A stretch of 24,922 nucleotides of DNA from Coemansia sp. RSA 922. Lineage: Eukaryota > Kickxellomycota > Kickxellomycetes > Kickxellales > Kickxellaceae. Below, one piece after another: positions 7,901 through 15,345 of the stretch. Position numbers and translations under genes: made by a program. The notes under the pieces are model-generated. The model was given only the letters and a program-made list of their open reading frames with translations. It ran no database searches and was not told where the DNA came from. The DNA is taken from contig JANBQS010000241.1 of the NCBI GenBank assembly GCA_027577415.1, positions 1 to 24,922 of the forward strand. Reading direction: 5' to 3'. Numbering within the stretch: position 1 is the stretch's first letter; the number at the start of each line of letters is the position of its first letter.

Positions 7901-9453
7901 TGCTGTTGCCGTTGCATTTCAAAGTACTGGCCAAGTAGCGACTCCACCGGAACATCTTGGTCAAGAGTCAGATCGTTCATTTCATCGTCGCTGTCGCCGT
8001 TAGCCGACGACTCGCTAGTAAACTCAATGTCACTCTGCTCGGGAGAGATAGCAGCATCTTCGTCGTCGCTACTCGGCAAGCTTTCGCGCATAGACTCCAT
8101 AGACATTGCACTATCACGATGCCCATCGATTCGCGCAACCTTTCTCCCAGACTGTCTGCGCTGCGGCTCATGGGGACCCAAATTATCGTCATCGTCCGAA
8201 CCAGAAACCGGTACATGCGCCTCAGAGGATGACGAAGAGGCCGAGGACGAGCGGCGCTCCATGCGCTGGCCTTCCAGCAGTTGCGTAGATCGGTGGAGCA
8301 TATCAAAAAGCACCCGCTTATCCTCCTTTGACTTCATCTCGTCCTCCTCGATCTGCCTTTGCTCGTCCATGATGCTCTCGACGTATGCCCATTTCTTAAG
8401 TACCTGCTGAGCCGTCCACTTTGCCAGACGACGCTGGTTCTCGCGCTCAGCACGCTCAGCCATCTCAGGCCGTTTGAAAATACCCAGCCGCGCCTTCTTT
8501 TCCTCGTCCTCACGCTCGATCTGGCGACTACATTTGCGCAATAAAGCACGGCGTCGTCGCGATGCTACGGTCATCTCCTTATGCCGATCAGCAATGTCTA
8601 CCAACAGCTGATCCCAAGTCGACTTGGGACGCGGCGGCTCACGCGCTTTAGGAGCAGGCTCAGGTAATGCCGGTGGCAATAGCGGAGGCATCTTTAGCAG
8701 ATCAGGCACCTGAGCACTGCTGGAGTATGAGAAAGGGGCGGGGGATCGGCCATCGTCGTCGCCAAAGGACTGGGCAGACTGCGGGTCGCCCGAGTCGCGC
8801 AGCATTCCGAGGCGACGCAGCTCCGATACGCGAAACATGGTATGCGCCATGGAAGACACCCACTCGGCAAACTTGTCGCGCATAGTGGCTTCTCTCTCAC
8901 GTTTCTCCGCCAGCAGATCCCTCTTTGACTTTGTTTGCTCAGGCTTGGTCATGGCGCCTGGCTTGCGCTCAGCCGCCGTAGCAGGACGCGATTGAGGCAG
9001 GCTAGACAGAACCGTGTCGTCGGGTAGTGTGACAAACGAGCGCAAGTACTCTACGAGCTCTCGGCTGTCCAGGGCCCCGCCACCACCACCGCCAAGCCGG
9101 GCGCGAGCAACAAACAGCATTGGGCTGACGATTGGAGCTGGCGGAATCGGGGCGCTGGTGGGCGTTGTCGGGTTCTGGTCTCTACCTATAACGGGTCGGC
9201 GTGGCGGCCGCCCTGGGCCTCGTCCTCGGCCGCGTCCGCCACGAGTAACAGCTGTGGAGCCTGATGATCTGGGTGTGGGACTGGTACTGCTATCTTTGTC
9301 ACTATCTGAGCTGCTTAGTTCGGGAGCTGGGCTGGTTCGCCTGCGCTTGCCTGGCGGCGGAGCGTGTGTGCTACTGGGTCGACCCGCCGATCGAGAGCCA
9401 GGTGGTCGGCCGCGTCTCCTGCCACGCGCAATGTGTCCAGCAACACTCGACAT
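4954..9453 (-). CDS. SWR1: SWR1-type chromatin remodelling ATPase
   Basis: A 1499-residue catalytic subunit of the SWR1 complex, which swaps histone H2A for H2A.Z using ATP. The frame extends upstream to a TTG near 9576, but the first sensible ATG is 9451-9453 and gives MSSVAGHIARGRRRGRPPG, an AT-hook-like start; a second RGRGRGPGRPP is at about 74-84. The HSA domain, which binds actin and Arp4, spans about 277-350. An acidic Ser/Asp/Glu-rich linker (about 400-550) follows. The Snf2 ATPase begins near 568: Walker A DEMGLGKT (596-603), the DEAQ box (699-702), SWR1-type KNFRSQRWQ (705-713), LLLTGTPLQNS (724-734). A long insert (about 915-1175), diagnostic of INO80/SWR1 enzymes, splits the ATPase. 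The C-terminal helicase half has STRAGGLGINL (1264-1274) and QDRCHRIGQ (1296-1304). The protein ends in an acidic tail, DYMFRFLSEDYF. No intron seen. Confidence 0.96.
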   Translation of the reverse strand: MSSVAGHIARGRRRGRPPGSRSAGRPSSTHAPPPGKRRRTSPAPELSSSDSDKDSSTSPTPRSSGSTAVTRGGRGRGRGPGRPPRRPVIGRDQNPTTPTSAPIPPAPIVSPMLFVARARLGGGGGGALDSRELVEYLRSFVTLPDDTVLSSLPQSRPATAAERKPGAMTKPEQTKSKRDLLAEKREREATMRDKFAEWVSSMAHTMFRVSELRRLGMLRDSGDPQSAQSFGDDDGRSPAPFSYSSSAQVPDLLKMPPLLPPALPEPAPKAREPPRPKSTWDQLLVDIADRHKEMTVASRRRRALLRKCSRQIEREDEEKKARLGIFKRPEMAERAERENQRRLAKWTAQQVLKKWAYVESIMDEQRQIEEDEMKSKEDKRVLFDMLHRSTQLLEGQRMERRSSSASSSSSEAHVPVSGSDDDDNLGPHEPQRRQSGRKVARIDGHRDSAMSMESMRESLPSSDDEDAAISPEQSDIEFTSESSANGDSDDEMNDLTLDQDVPVESLLGQYFEMQRQQQSSQVSSDSESDGAMSEDVDISDAESDSNLGIEELAAKTPEHAVEQPFLLRGDLREYQRQGLDWLASLHQHQINGILADEMGLGKTIQTIALLAHLACHRGIWGPHLVIVPTSVLLNWEQEFHRWLPGFKVLTYYGSRAERKQKRKGWSKPNALHVCVTSYQLAIQDATVFRRKPWYYMILDEAQAIKNFRSQRWQTLLGVKSACRLLLTGTPLQNSLIELWSLMYFLMPQEFSAGDGDENEALGFAGLDRFREWFSQPLEKLLAVRPEIAAPVGRGASEKVAFNTTSFLQGSGEAESSMALSTQVEAQQAVQKLHTVLRPHILRRLKQDVETQLPDKTEHVVYCHLSKRQRLLYDDFMSRSQTRETLQAGTYLGVMGCLMQLRKVCNHPDLFETRPIVTSWAMSGAPVASYRRTEDLVRRMLAGGRRAHSGQSPMPWEGCAGETAWRLRGLIITSGELQSDAAAWDSARRLDASPALLIRGLERARDALDPILSGDADWDELKLRPYASRYRTVRGYTDLQYHVSDVRSGDAWMRLAAQNACRIQGLAFKPVYGSGLLQAVSVTRGVRERLGEAAAGLVLSGRERLELYQDTIGNYVFATPAVLVANTASDRESVLPYLRTDGAGDVMLKELVPNILHLRRRVARHTLPIRPLEQRLQIAFPEPFLLQYDCGKLQALDRLLGRLVREGHRALVFTQMTKVLDILEKWLNLHGYRYLRLDGATKVEQRWRLTERFNHDPKWTVFISSTRAGGLGINLTGADTVIFYDSDWNHAMDAQCQDRCHRIGQQREVHIYRLISDRTIEEAIWKKQCQKRWLNQVVIQEGRFDPNATRESGRPDSTDDMPPSDSGAAAAAALGVGDWYELASAVLTQSASASHPAAELSRPQAISEREAARMLGAAEDEVDAMALKVAIAEVAQADALDLGDEPGSKATELAVDAREGSGAANVDGKEDAVQEPDEYNDDGISHIDDYMFRFLSEDYF

Positions 9454-9602
9454 TATTGCGCCAACACAAGAAATAAAATGAGAGACAAAAAAATTCAAAT
9501 AAAAAAGAGAAAGCAAATATTTGTTGAGCCAAAGAAAGAAAAGCCACTCGTAGTAAAAAAAAATATAGAGATCCAAGAGTACAGCTTACAGATCGGGGTT
9601 AA

Positions 9603-11525
9603 TCAGAACTTTGAAATGTCACGACCAAACAGCAGTTCCTTGAGCCAATCCATGGCTAGCAGGAGTCGGGTGCGGAGCGAGACCTGCTGGCTCCAGTAGA
9701 CGCTGCGCCAGAGGTATTTGGCAGCCAAGTTGCTTCCTCTATACGCCCTGCCATCTCCAAAGTCAGCCGCAGCAGCGCGACCCAAATAGGCCAGCGTGCC
9801 GCGATGATGGTACATGAACGGCCTGACAGCTTGAGCTTCGACGCCACGACGAGCCTCTGGCGACGCCTCCACCTTCAGACGAGTATCCTCATCGGCTGCG
9901 TACATTGCAGCCAAGTGACTCAGACCATGGCCCAGGTACACGCCCTCCTGGCTGGCGACCTGAGCGAGGGCTGGCAGTGCCGTCAGCTTGCTATCCACGT
10001 ACTCGAGCATATGCTCAAACTCGTCAATAGAAATGCGACCGTTGCCGTCAGTGTCAAAGCTGTCAAAATCACGCTCCAGCGTAAGCAGATGGCTGGCAGC
10101 GTTCGGGTACTTGGTGGCAGCCTCTTTGACGAATACGCGGAACTCTGCGCGCGTAATCTCGGTATTCCCCACATGGTGAGCCGAATCAAACAGCTCTGTA
10201 ATGTGGTTCAGGAGATGCGGATACTCCACCGTCGCACAGTCGCCCAGCGCATAGACCGACCCGTCCGCAACGCCCTTGACCCGCAAGTGCTCATCAACAG
10301 TGATCGCATGGCGGTTCTTCTGCGCATTAGGCAGCTTGTCGCACAGCAGCTTAGTAAACGGCGCCAGCGACAGGCCAGTCGACCACAGCACAAACCCCTG
10401 CGGAATCTCGTGCTCAGTCACCGATCCATCCAAGTGCTTGGTCGAGTACTTGAGCGCAGTCTCGTCGATGCTCTGCACGCGCGAATTGGTGATAACCGTC
10501 ATGTTGTGCCGGGCAAACTCGCGCTCGGCAAACTCGGAGATGACAGAGTCCATCATATTAAGAATGTGGTCTTGCGACTGCACGATAACCACCTTGACCA
10601 TCTCTTGTACGGCCTTGGGGAAGTAGTGCTTCAAGTCCTCCGTCAGAAAGTCGTACAGCTCAGCGGCAAACTCGCAGCCCGTAGGTCCGCCGCCGCACAC
10701 GACAAATGTCAGCAGTCTTTGCTTTTCCTCTAACGACGTGGTTGGCCTCACAGCCTTTTCAAAGTTTGCCATGATATGCTGTCTGATACTGCGCGCGTCG
10801 TTTATAGTCTTCAGCTTGTGGCAGAACTCTAGTCCCGTAGCTCCATGCGTAATACTCTGCGCGCCAACGCCGACCACCAGCCGATCATACGGCACCCACG
10901 CCATCTCCTCGCCAGCCTGCTTGACGAGCACCATCTTGCGCTCCAAGTCAATGTCAACAGCAGCGGCCTCGATGTACGACCCTCGTGTGCGCTTGATGAT
11001 CCGCCGGATTGCCTCCAGCACCGACCGGAACTCCACTGTGCCCACAGTGACGCTAGGCAGCAACGGCGTAAAGATAAAATAGTTGTCTGGCGATATCACC
11101 GTCACATCATATGCGCCGCACTCCAACGCCTTGAGCGTCGATACTGCGCCCCACCCAGACCCCAATACTACCAGCCGCTCGCGTCCCGCTGTGTGCGGCG
11201 TCTGAACGACCGGATGGCCCTTGTACAGTGTGTCGGGCACGAGTGTGAGCTCCAGCGGCGACTCCGTGTCAAATGCCTCTATCTCGTCTTTGCCCATGTA
11301 GTATAGTATCGTTGATAGCGAGCCTGTGCCTAGCGTCCAGTACGACAATGTGCGTGCGAACCCACGCCGCCCTTCTCGTCCGGTTGCCGGTTCCGGCTCT
11401 GCTTGCGTAGTCATCGCAGCTCGCCTGAAAACAGGAGCAGCAATGCCATAGCGAGGACTGCCTCCAATCAAGGAGCGACGTGCCAGTAGCAGTGCTGGTT
11501 GTGCTCGTAAACCGTGTCTTAGCAT
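9603..11525 (-). CDS. NDE1: External alternative NADH:ubiquinone oxidoreductase with an EF-hand (NDH-2)
   Basis: A 640-residue type II NADH dehydrogenase, a single-subunit rotenone-insensitive enzyme that oxidises NAD(P)H at the outer face of the inner mitochondrial membrane without pumping protons. The frame extends to a GTG at 11591, but the first ATG (11523-11525) gives MLRHGLRAQPALLLARRSL, an Arg-rich amphipathic mitochondrial presequence. A hydrophobic stretch (about 63-77) may be the membrane anchor of external forms. The FAD Rossmann motif is at 120-127 (LGSGWGAV), NYFIFTPLLPS at 148-158, the NADH motif GGGPTGCE at 278-285, and the quinone-site AQ..Q at 521-526. Between them lies a canonical EF-hand loop, DTDGNGRISIDE (491-502), as in calcium-stimulated fungal NDE1 and plant NDB enzymes. 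The 293-bp upstream spacer (11526-11818) holds a GC-rich CCCCGCCC element near 11681 and no gene. Orientation facing the intermembrane space is inferred from the EF-hand. Confidence 0.93.
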   Translation of the reverse strand: MLRHGLRAQPALLLARRSLIGGSPRYGIAAPVFRRAAMTTQAEPEPATGREGRRGFARTLSYWTLGTGSLSTILYYMGKDEIEAFDTESPLELTLVPDTLYKGHPVVQTPHTAGRERLVVLGSGWGAVSTLKALECGAYDVTVISPDNYFIFTPLLPSVTVGTVEFRSVLEAIRRIIKRTRGSYIEAAAVDIDLERKMVLVKQAGEEMAWVPYDRLVVGVGAQSITHGATGLEFCHKLKTINDARSIRQHIMANFEKAVRPTTSLEEKQRLLTFVVCGGGPTGCEFAAELYDFLTEDLKHYFPKAVQEMVKVVIVQSQDHILNMMDSVISEFAEREFARHNMTVITNSRVQSIDETALKYSTKHLDGSVTEHEIPQGFVLWSTGLSLAPFTKLLCDKLPNAQKNRHAITVDEHLRVKGVADGSVYALGDCATVEYPHLLNHITELFDSAHHVGNTEITRAEFRVFVKEAATKYPNAASHLLTLERDFDSFDTDGNGRISIDEFEHMLEYVDSKLTALPALAQVASQEGVYLGHGLSHLAAMYAADEDTRLKVEASPEARRGVEAQAVRPFMYHHRGTLAYLGRAAAADFGDGRAYRGSNLAAKYLWRSVYWSQQVSLRTRLLLAMDWLKELLFGRDISKF

Positions 11526-11818
11526 AGGTAAATATCGAAATAGGTCCAGAGGCAGAGAGAGATGTGTTGCACCCCCTCTTTCGCTCTCCACGTTCCTAGC
11601 ATATCGATGGGCGTTTGTGTCCCCCTGCTCCTGCAGCTAATGCACATGTGGAGATGGTGACATCACGCGGACAATCGCAATCCCCGCCCTGCACATAACT
11701 TTACAAGGTTCTAAAAGAAGGAATTCATTTGCAACAGCTTACTAGCTCTGTGGTGAACAAGCAATAAAGAAAGTAAAAAAGGGGTTCGCAGAGAGGAGAT
11801 GAAAATACATGCACAATT

Positions 11819-12692
11819 CTAGCACGCGCAATCGTTCTGCGCCGCAGAGCTGCCATTCCCACCCGCAGCCTGGACATTGACCGACCGTGCACCAGCAGTC
11901 GATGAAACAGAAGACTCTTCAGAAAAAGGAATCTTCTTTGCCAGACCAATGAAAAGCTCGTTGACATTTTCGCCACTCTGTGCCGAAGTCTCAAAGAACA
12001 ACAGTCCAGCCGTAGCCGCATATGCCGCGCCTTCCTCCTTTGATACCGTACGGCGATCCGCCAGATCCGTCTTATTACCTGCCAGTGCAATAACAATACC
12101 AGGGTCAGCCTGCCGGTGCAACTCCTTGATCCAGGACTTTGCGCGGTCAAACGACGCTGCCTGCGTAATATCATATACGACTATTGCCCCTAATGCGCTG
12201 CGGTAGTACATGGGCGCCAGGCTCTTGTACCGCTCCTGCCCCGCAGTATCCCAGATATTCAGCTTTGCTGTGTTGGATGCGTCCAGAACTACTTCCTTTG
12301 TCAGAAACGCCGCGCCAATTGTGCTCTCCTTGTACTGGTCAAACTGGTCGCGCATAAGCCGCGTGACAATGCTATTTGAACGCAAGAAGAGGGTTTCATG
12401 CAATATAAAAGTATTAGTGGACAAGGGCTGGAACGTCTGAGCACAACATCCCTGATGTTTTCTTTTAGGAAGTGGGTTTTTACAACGTACCTTGATTTCC
12501 CAACCGCCGACTCGCCTACACAACAACAATAGTTTCAAGGGCATGCTCACAGTTAGTAGCAGAGAAAGACGATAGTCAGCAGGTGCAGTCTCTCGTAGAA
12601 TAAGTACCTAAGAGGACGATTTTGAATGAATGTTGTCTGTGTTTGCCGCTCCCCGAGCCTGCCAACCGTGCTCCTGCCTGGTGTTCGGCCAT
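11819..12692 (-). CDS. RAB5: Rab5/Vps21 (Ypt5) endosomal GTPase, three exons
   Basis: A 220-residue early-endosome Rab, rebuilt from three exons: 12608-12692 (ATG at 12690-12692), 12491-12515 and 11819-12371, total 663 nt. A single-frame reading loses the P-loop. Splicing restores [13 protein letters not shown], with the P-loop at residues 29-36. Other G motifs: switch I Thr in KESTIGAAF (51-59), WDTAGQE (77-83), the Rab5-typical [13 protein letters not shown] (84-96), NKTD (136-139), ETSAQ (164-168). It ends CAC, a di-cysteine geranylgeranylation signal. Length and motifs match Rab5, which controls homotypic endosome fusion through Vps9-type activators and tethers. It is divergently transcribed from the UBE2T-like gene, with a 318-bp shared promoter. 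A Gyp1-type Rab GAP lies 10 kb away, but this family chiefly acts on Ypt1/Rab1 at the Golgi. Confidence 0.94.
12372..12490 (-). other. Rab5 intron 2
   Basis: 119 nt; donor GTACGT at 12490, acceptor TTCAAATAG at 12372. Phase 2: the split AG|C codon gives Ser in GKSS. It has no frame-preserving reading that keeps the Rab fold. Confidence 0.9.
12516..12607 (-). other. Rab5 intron 1
   Basis: 92 nt; donor GTACTT at 12607, acceptor TTGTTGTTGTGTAG ending at 12516. Phase 1: the split G|GC codon is the first Gly of GESAVGKS. Confidence 0.9.
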
Positions 12693-13010
12693 TTCAATGG
12701 TGTTGGTGAAAAATAAATGCGTGTATGGATTAAATAGAAATGAGATTATAGAAAAAGAAAAAAGAATACAAAGGGAAGGGGAGACCTTTCTACTCTAGGA
12801 CACAAGCCAAGGCACACAACGTGACTCGGCCATCCGAGCTGAGCCACGTGCAAACCTCTTTGCGCAGCATCAATCAAACCTAAATCGATGGGCAAAAAAA
12901 CTCGCGCTCTATGCTTTTCGTGTCCGTTGCTAAATATTTACTCGACTAATTCCAATATTCTCGCGTCTCTCCTTGTACATATTTACTCATTTTTTACACG
13001 CGTGCGCGCC
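12693..13010. promoter_or_regulatory. Divergent promoter region between RAB5 and the UBE2T-like gene
   Basis: 318 bp with no internal gene. It contains CGG-CCAT-CCG (12827-12836, core of a CTCGG/CCGAG inverted repeat at 12825-12838), of the form bound by Zn2Cys6 cluster dimers, and a CACGTG E-box at 12845-12850. An in-frame ATG at 12888 would add 41 residues to the E2; I consider it 5' leader. No TATA box of the gene A/B kind. Confidence 0.45.
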
Positions 13011-14714
13011 ATGGACAAGCTTAAGAATAAGCGTTTGCAGAGCGAATTCAAATTTCTACAAACCGGTCTTCCAGACGGTATTATTTGCTCACCCAAAGGA
13101 GACCGCCTAGACCACTACGAGGCGCGTATCGACGGGCCGCCAGACTCGCCTTACGAGAATGGTCGATTCTTTCTCGATGTTGTGTTGTCAGAAACCTATG
13201 GCGTCGATCCGCCTTCGGTAAAGTTCAAGACTCGCATCTACCACCCAAACATTGACGACCACGGTAATATATGCCTAGACATATTGAAGTCTGGCAGTAA
13301 AGGCGGTTGGCAGCCGTCATGGACGTTAGATAAAGTCTTGATTGCCCTTAGAGTTCTATTGGAGTCGCCCAATCCACAGGACCCGTTGATGCCAGATATC
13401 GCAGAGCAGATGTCGAATGACCTTGCTGCCTTTACAAAAACTGCCGCTGAGTGGACCGCTCAGTATGCCACCGCCTTTGACGATGACCCACACGACTATA
13501 TTCCTCGATCTCAGTTAGGTGCCAGCCAGACTAGCACACAGGCAAGCGAATGCTCTCCCAAACGCAGCGTCAGCGGCATAAAATCGCCAAGCAAGGCTGG
13601 TATTGCCGAAATCGAACGAAAGTCGTCAGCGAAAGTAGAAGCCAATGCCTCGATTGGAACTAAATGCAAACTGGGGCTCTCGCACAAATCAGCTGTGCCG
13701 ACGTCTGCATCGCCCGTTTCGTCGCTGCCTCCTCCCGGTCTCGGAAAGCCAGCGGGCTCGGGGATGCGACGCCTGGGCCTGAGCCGCAGCAGAAACGCAG
13801 CTCCTGCCAAGCTCCTTAGCAGCCAGACCGCTGCCCCTGCACTGTCCGTCAGCCCTACGCCGCCTGATAATGAAGCCGTAGAGTCGCTGGCAGAGTCGAT
13901 CGAGGTTAGCGACGACTGTAACAGCGGAACCAATTCGCTGTTTATTGCAAAGTCCGTTGTGTCGACTAATAGCCGTAGCAGTCGGTCTCCGGCTTCTATG
14001 AAGCCAGCAAAGGGGAACAATCTAGCGGAGATCCTTTCATCTTCGAAATCGGCTGCTACTGCTGCTGCTACTCACAAACGGCCTTTGAAACTTTCCAGTT
14101 CATCGCCATCAACCGAGACGTCATCTCCTCCGTGCCTACCAGCCAGCGAGAGTAGGAAGAAGAGGAAGCACCTGGTGGACGAGGTACCGCCGCTGCCAAA
14201 CTGGTCTAATGACGAGGAGTCTGAGGAGCTGGGCATTTTGAGTTCACAGCAAAGTGGCGGCGGCAGCGATAGGGACTATGAGTGCTTGCTGGACGCTGAC
14301 GACAAAAAGAGCCTGACTCTGGGTCACTTTAACGATTCTCTGAGCGAAAGCCTGGTTGGAGCTGATAGCCTGAGAATCGATGCAGACGTGGACTCGAGTC
14401 CTTGCAAAGATCGCCTTGATGAGCCTGTTGTTGTAGACGCAGCATCGACTGGTGTAAGTGTTGTCACCAAGGAGCCACCCAAAGATGAAGTCGAAGTATC
14501 GGCGGTGGCAATAGCAAAGCGCAAGGACAAGGGCAAGGCTGCTGACCGCCAGCCACTATTGCCGCCACCAAAGCGCGAGCGCTGCGTCAACGATGGGCAG
14601 GTCCTGAGTGAGTCGCACTTTGGTCCGCTGGATCTTGGGTTGAAGCCTATTCGCGTCAGTGCGAATCGCAGCCTCATGCGCCGCAAGTCGCGCAAGAGCG
14701 ATGACGCCAATTGA
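13011..14714 (+). CDS. UBE2T-like ubiquitin-conjugating enzyme with a long disordered tail
   Basis: A 567-residue protein whose first 155 residues form an E2 fold. The catalytic Cys is C88, in the context GNICLDILK (85-93), with the HPN motif at 78-80. KGGWQPSW (97-104), NPQDPLMPDI (121-130) and FTKTAAEWT (141-149) are the UBE2T pattern. In animals UBE2T works with the RING protein FANCL to monoubiquitinate FANCD2/FANCI in crosslink repair. The rest (about 165-567) is low-complexity Ser/Pro/Ala-rich and probably disordered. It carries a basic nuclear signal (RKKRK, 382-386), a possible SUMO-interacting motif (SIEVSDD, 296-302) and a basic C-terminus. Human UBE2T has only a short tail, so the extension of about 400 residues is unusual. 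Start chosen at 13011 because it has a strong context (GCCATGG) and fits the E2 N-terminus; an in-frame ATG at 12888 is the alternative. Assignment to UBE2T rather than a general E2 rests on motifs. Confidence 0.85.
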   Translation: MDKLKNKRLQSEFKFLQTGLPDGIICSPKGDRLDHYEARIDGPPDSPYENGRFFLDVVLSETYGVDPPSVKFKTRIYHPNIDDHGNICLDILKSGSKGGWQPSWTLDKVLIALRVLLESPNPQDPLMPDIAEQMSNDLAAFTKTAAEWTAQYATAFDDDPHDYIPRSQLGASQTSTQASECSPKRSVSGIKSPSKAGIAEIERKSSAKVEANASIGTKCKLGLSHKSAVPTSASPVSSLPPPGLGKPAGSGMRRLGLSRSRNAAPAKLLSSQTAAPALSVSPTPPDNEAVESLAESIEVSDDCNSGTNSLFIAKSVVSTNSRSSRSPASMKPAKGNNLAEILSSSKSAATAAATHKRPLKLSSSSPSTETSSPPCLPASESRKKRKHLVDEVPPLPNWSNDEESEELGILSSQQSGGGSDRDYECLLDADDKKSLTLGHFNDSLSESLVGADSLRIDADVDSSPCKDRLDEPVVVDAASTGVSVVTKEPPKDEVEVSAVAIAKRKDKGKAADRQPLLPPPKRERCVNDGQVLSESHFGPLDLGLKPIRVSANRSLMRRKSRKSDDAN

Positions 14715-14810
14715 CAAGGGCGGTGTGGCTGCGCCGGAACTCGGGCTGACTAATGATATTCGCTTCTCACGGCCTTGCTTCATCGATAGGCCCACTCTAT
14801 CTCCGCTTGC

Positions 14811-14816
14811 AATAAA
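14811..14816 (+). terminator. Polyadenylation signal of the UBE2T-like gene
   Basis: AATAAA 97 nt after the TGA at 14712-14714, followed by T-rich DNA from about 14840. Confidence 0.45.
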
Positions 14817-15189
14817 ATAAATCTGAGGTCCCGTTATCTCTTTTTTTTTTCTTGTCCCACGAGACATGAGCCTAGCCGTTTCTCGTCTACTTTGTATTTT
14901 TTTATTTTTTATTTAATCCTTGTACTAGTATTTTTTTAATACCCTTAAACATTGCGCTTGCTTACACGGGAGGCGCACACACTTACAAAACGCTGGAGCA
15001 GGTCGAATTGATGCCGTTCTCGCACGCTTTGGCGGATAGGGATGGATACGTGCCCCTGGACGACCCAGCTTCGGCTCCTCAAGGTTAGTGAATACAATCA
15101 TCGATTCTTGCTAGAGATATTCGAGTGTGGAGGCGTCCATTGTTGCGCCTTTTTTTTTTGTGGAGACACATTCGATCAGTGTTGACGTA

Positions 15190-15209
15190 GGGACTTGAGG
15201 GAGGGAGGG
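15190..15209 (+). other. G-quadruplex-forming motif
   Basis: GGGACTTGAGGGAGGGAGGG: four G3 runs with loops of 6, 1 and 1 nt, matching the classical G3N1-7 pattern. It lies 137 bp before the chosen ATG of the transporter, on its coding strand, so it would be in the 5' leader, promoter or intron. Confidence 0.6.
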
Positions 15210-15345
15210 AGCTGCCGGAGCAGTAGACTCTGGTGGCGGCGCCTGCCCTAAAGACGTACTTATCGGCAACCACTCGTGCCAATAGCCTCTTTTCTCTTCT
15301 TTTATCTTGTCGCCTTTTTGGGGGGAGCTATCTATACGCATATCT

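Larger units (their letters stand above)
14715..15345. other. Intergenic or 5' region of the OPT gene, with a coding-like stretch
   Basis: After the E2 polyadenylation signal comes T-rich DNA (14840-14940). From 14942 to 15088 a plus frame looks coding (peptide segments TGGAHTYKTLEQVEL and DRDGYVPLDDPASAPQ) and meets a donor-like CAAG|GTTAGTG at 15080-15090 just before an in-frame TAG. A G-quadruplex motif lies at 15190-15209, and a pyrimidine-rich tract at about 15288-15320 resembles a transcription start region. The coding-like part could be a first exon of the transporter, a short upstream ORF (ATG at 15011, 25 codons), or chance. Confidence 0.45.

Noticed and set aside
7790..8410. 206-codon plus-strand ORF and other long frames antisense to SWR1 and the sirtuin gene
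   Set aside because: Ser-rich shadows of acidic Ser/Asp coding in the true genes, with no independent motifs.
9454..9576. N-terminal extension of SWR1 rich in Phe, Leu and Tyr, resembling a membrane segment
   Set aside because: The frame begins with TTG, not ATG, and the hydrophobic residues come from A/T-rich promoter DNA. ATG 9451-9453 is the first start.
11526..11591. 22-residue extension of the NADH dehydrogenase
   Set aside because: It begins with GTG. The first ATG gives a good mitochondrial presequence.
12372..12550. Rab5 as a single 243-residue ORF with a divergent N-terminus and no P-loop (a dead GTPase)
   Set aside because: The open frame reads through introns. Splicing recovers the complete P-loop and a normal 220-residue Rab5.
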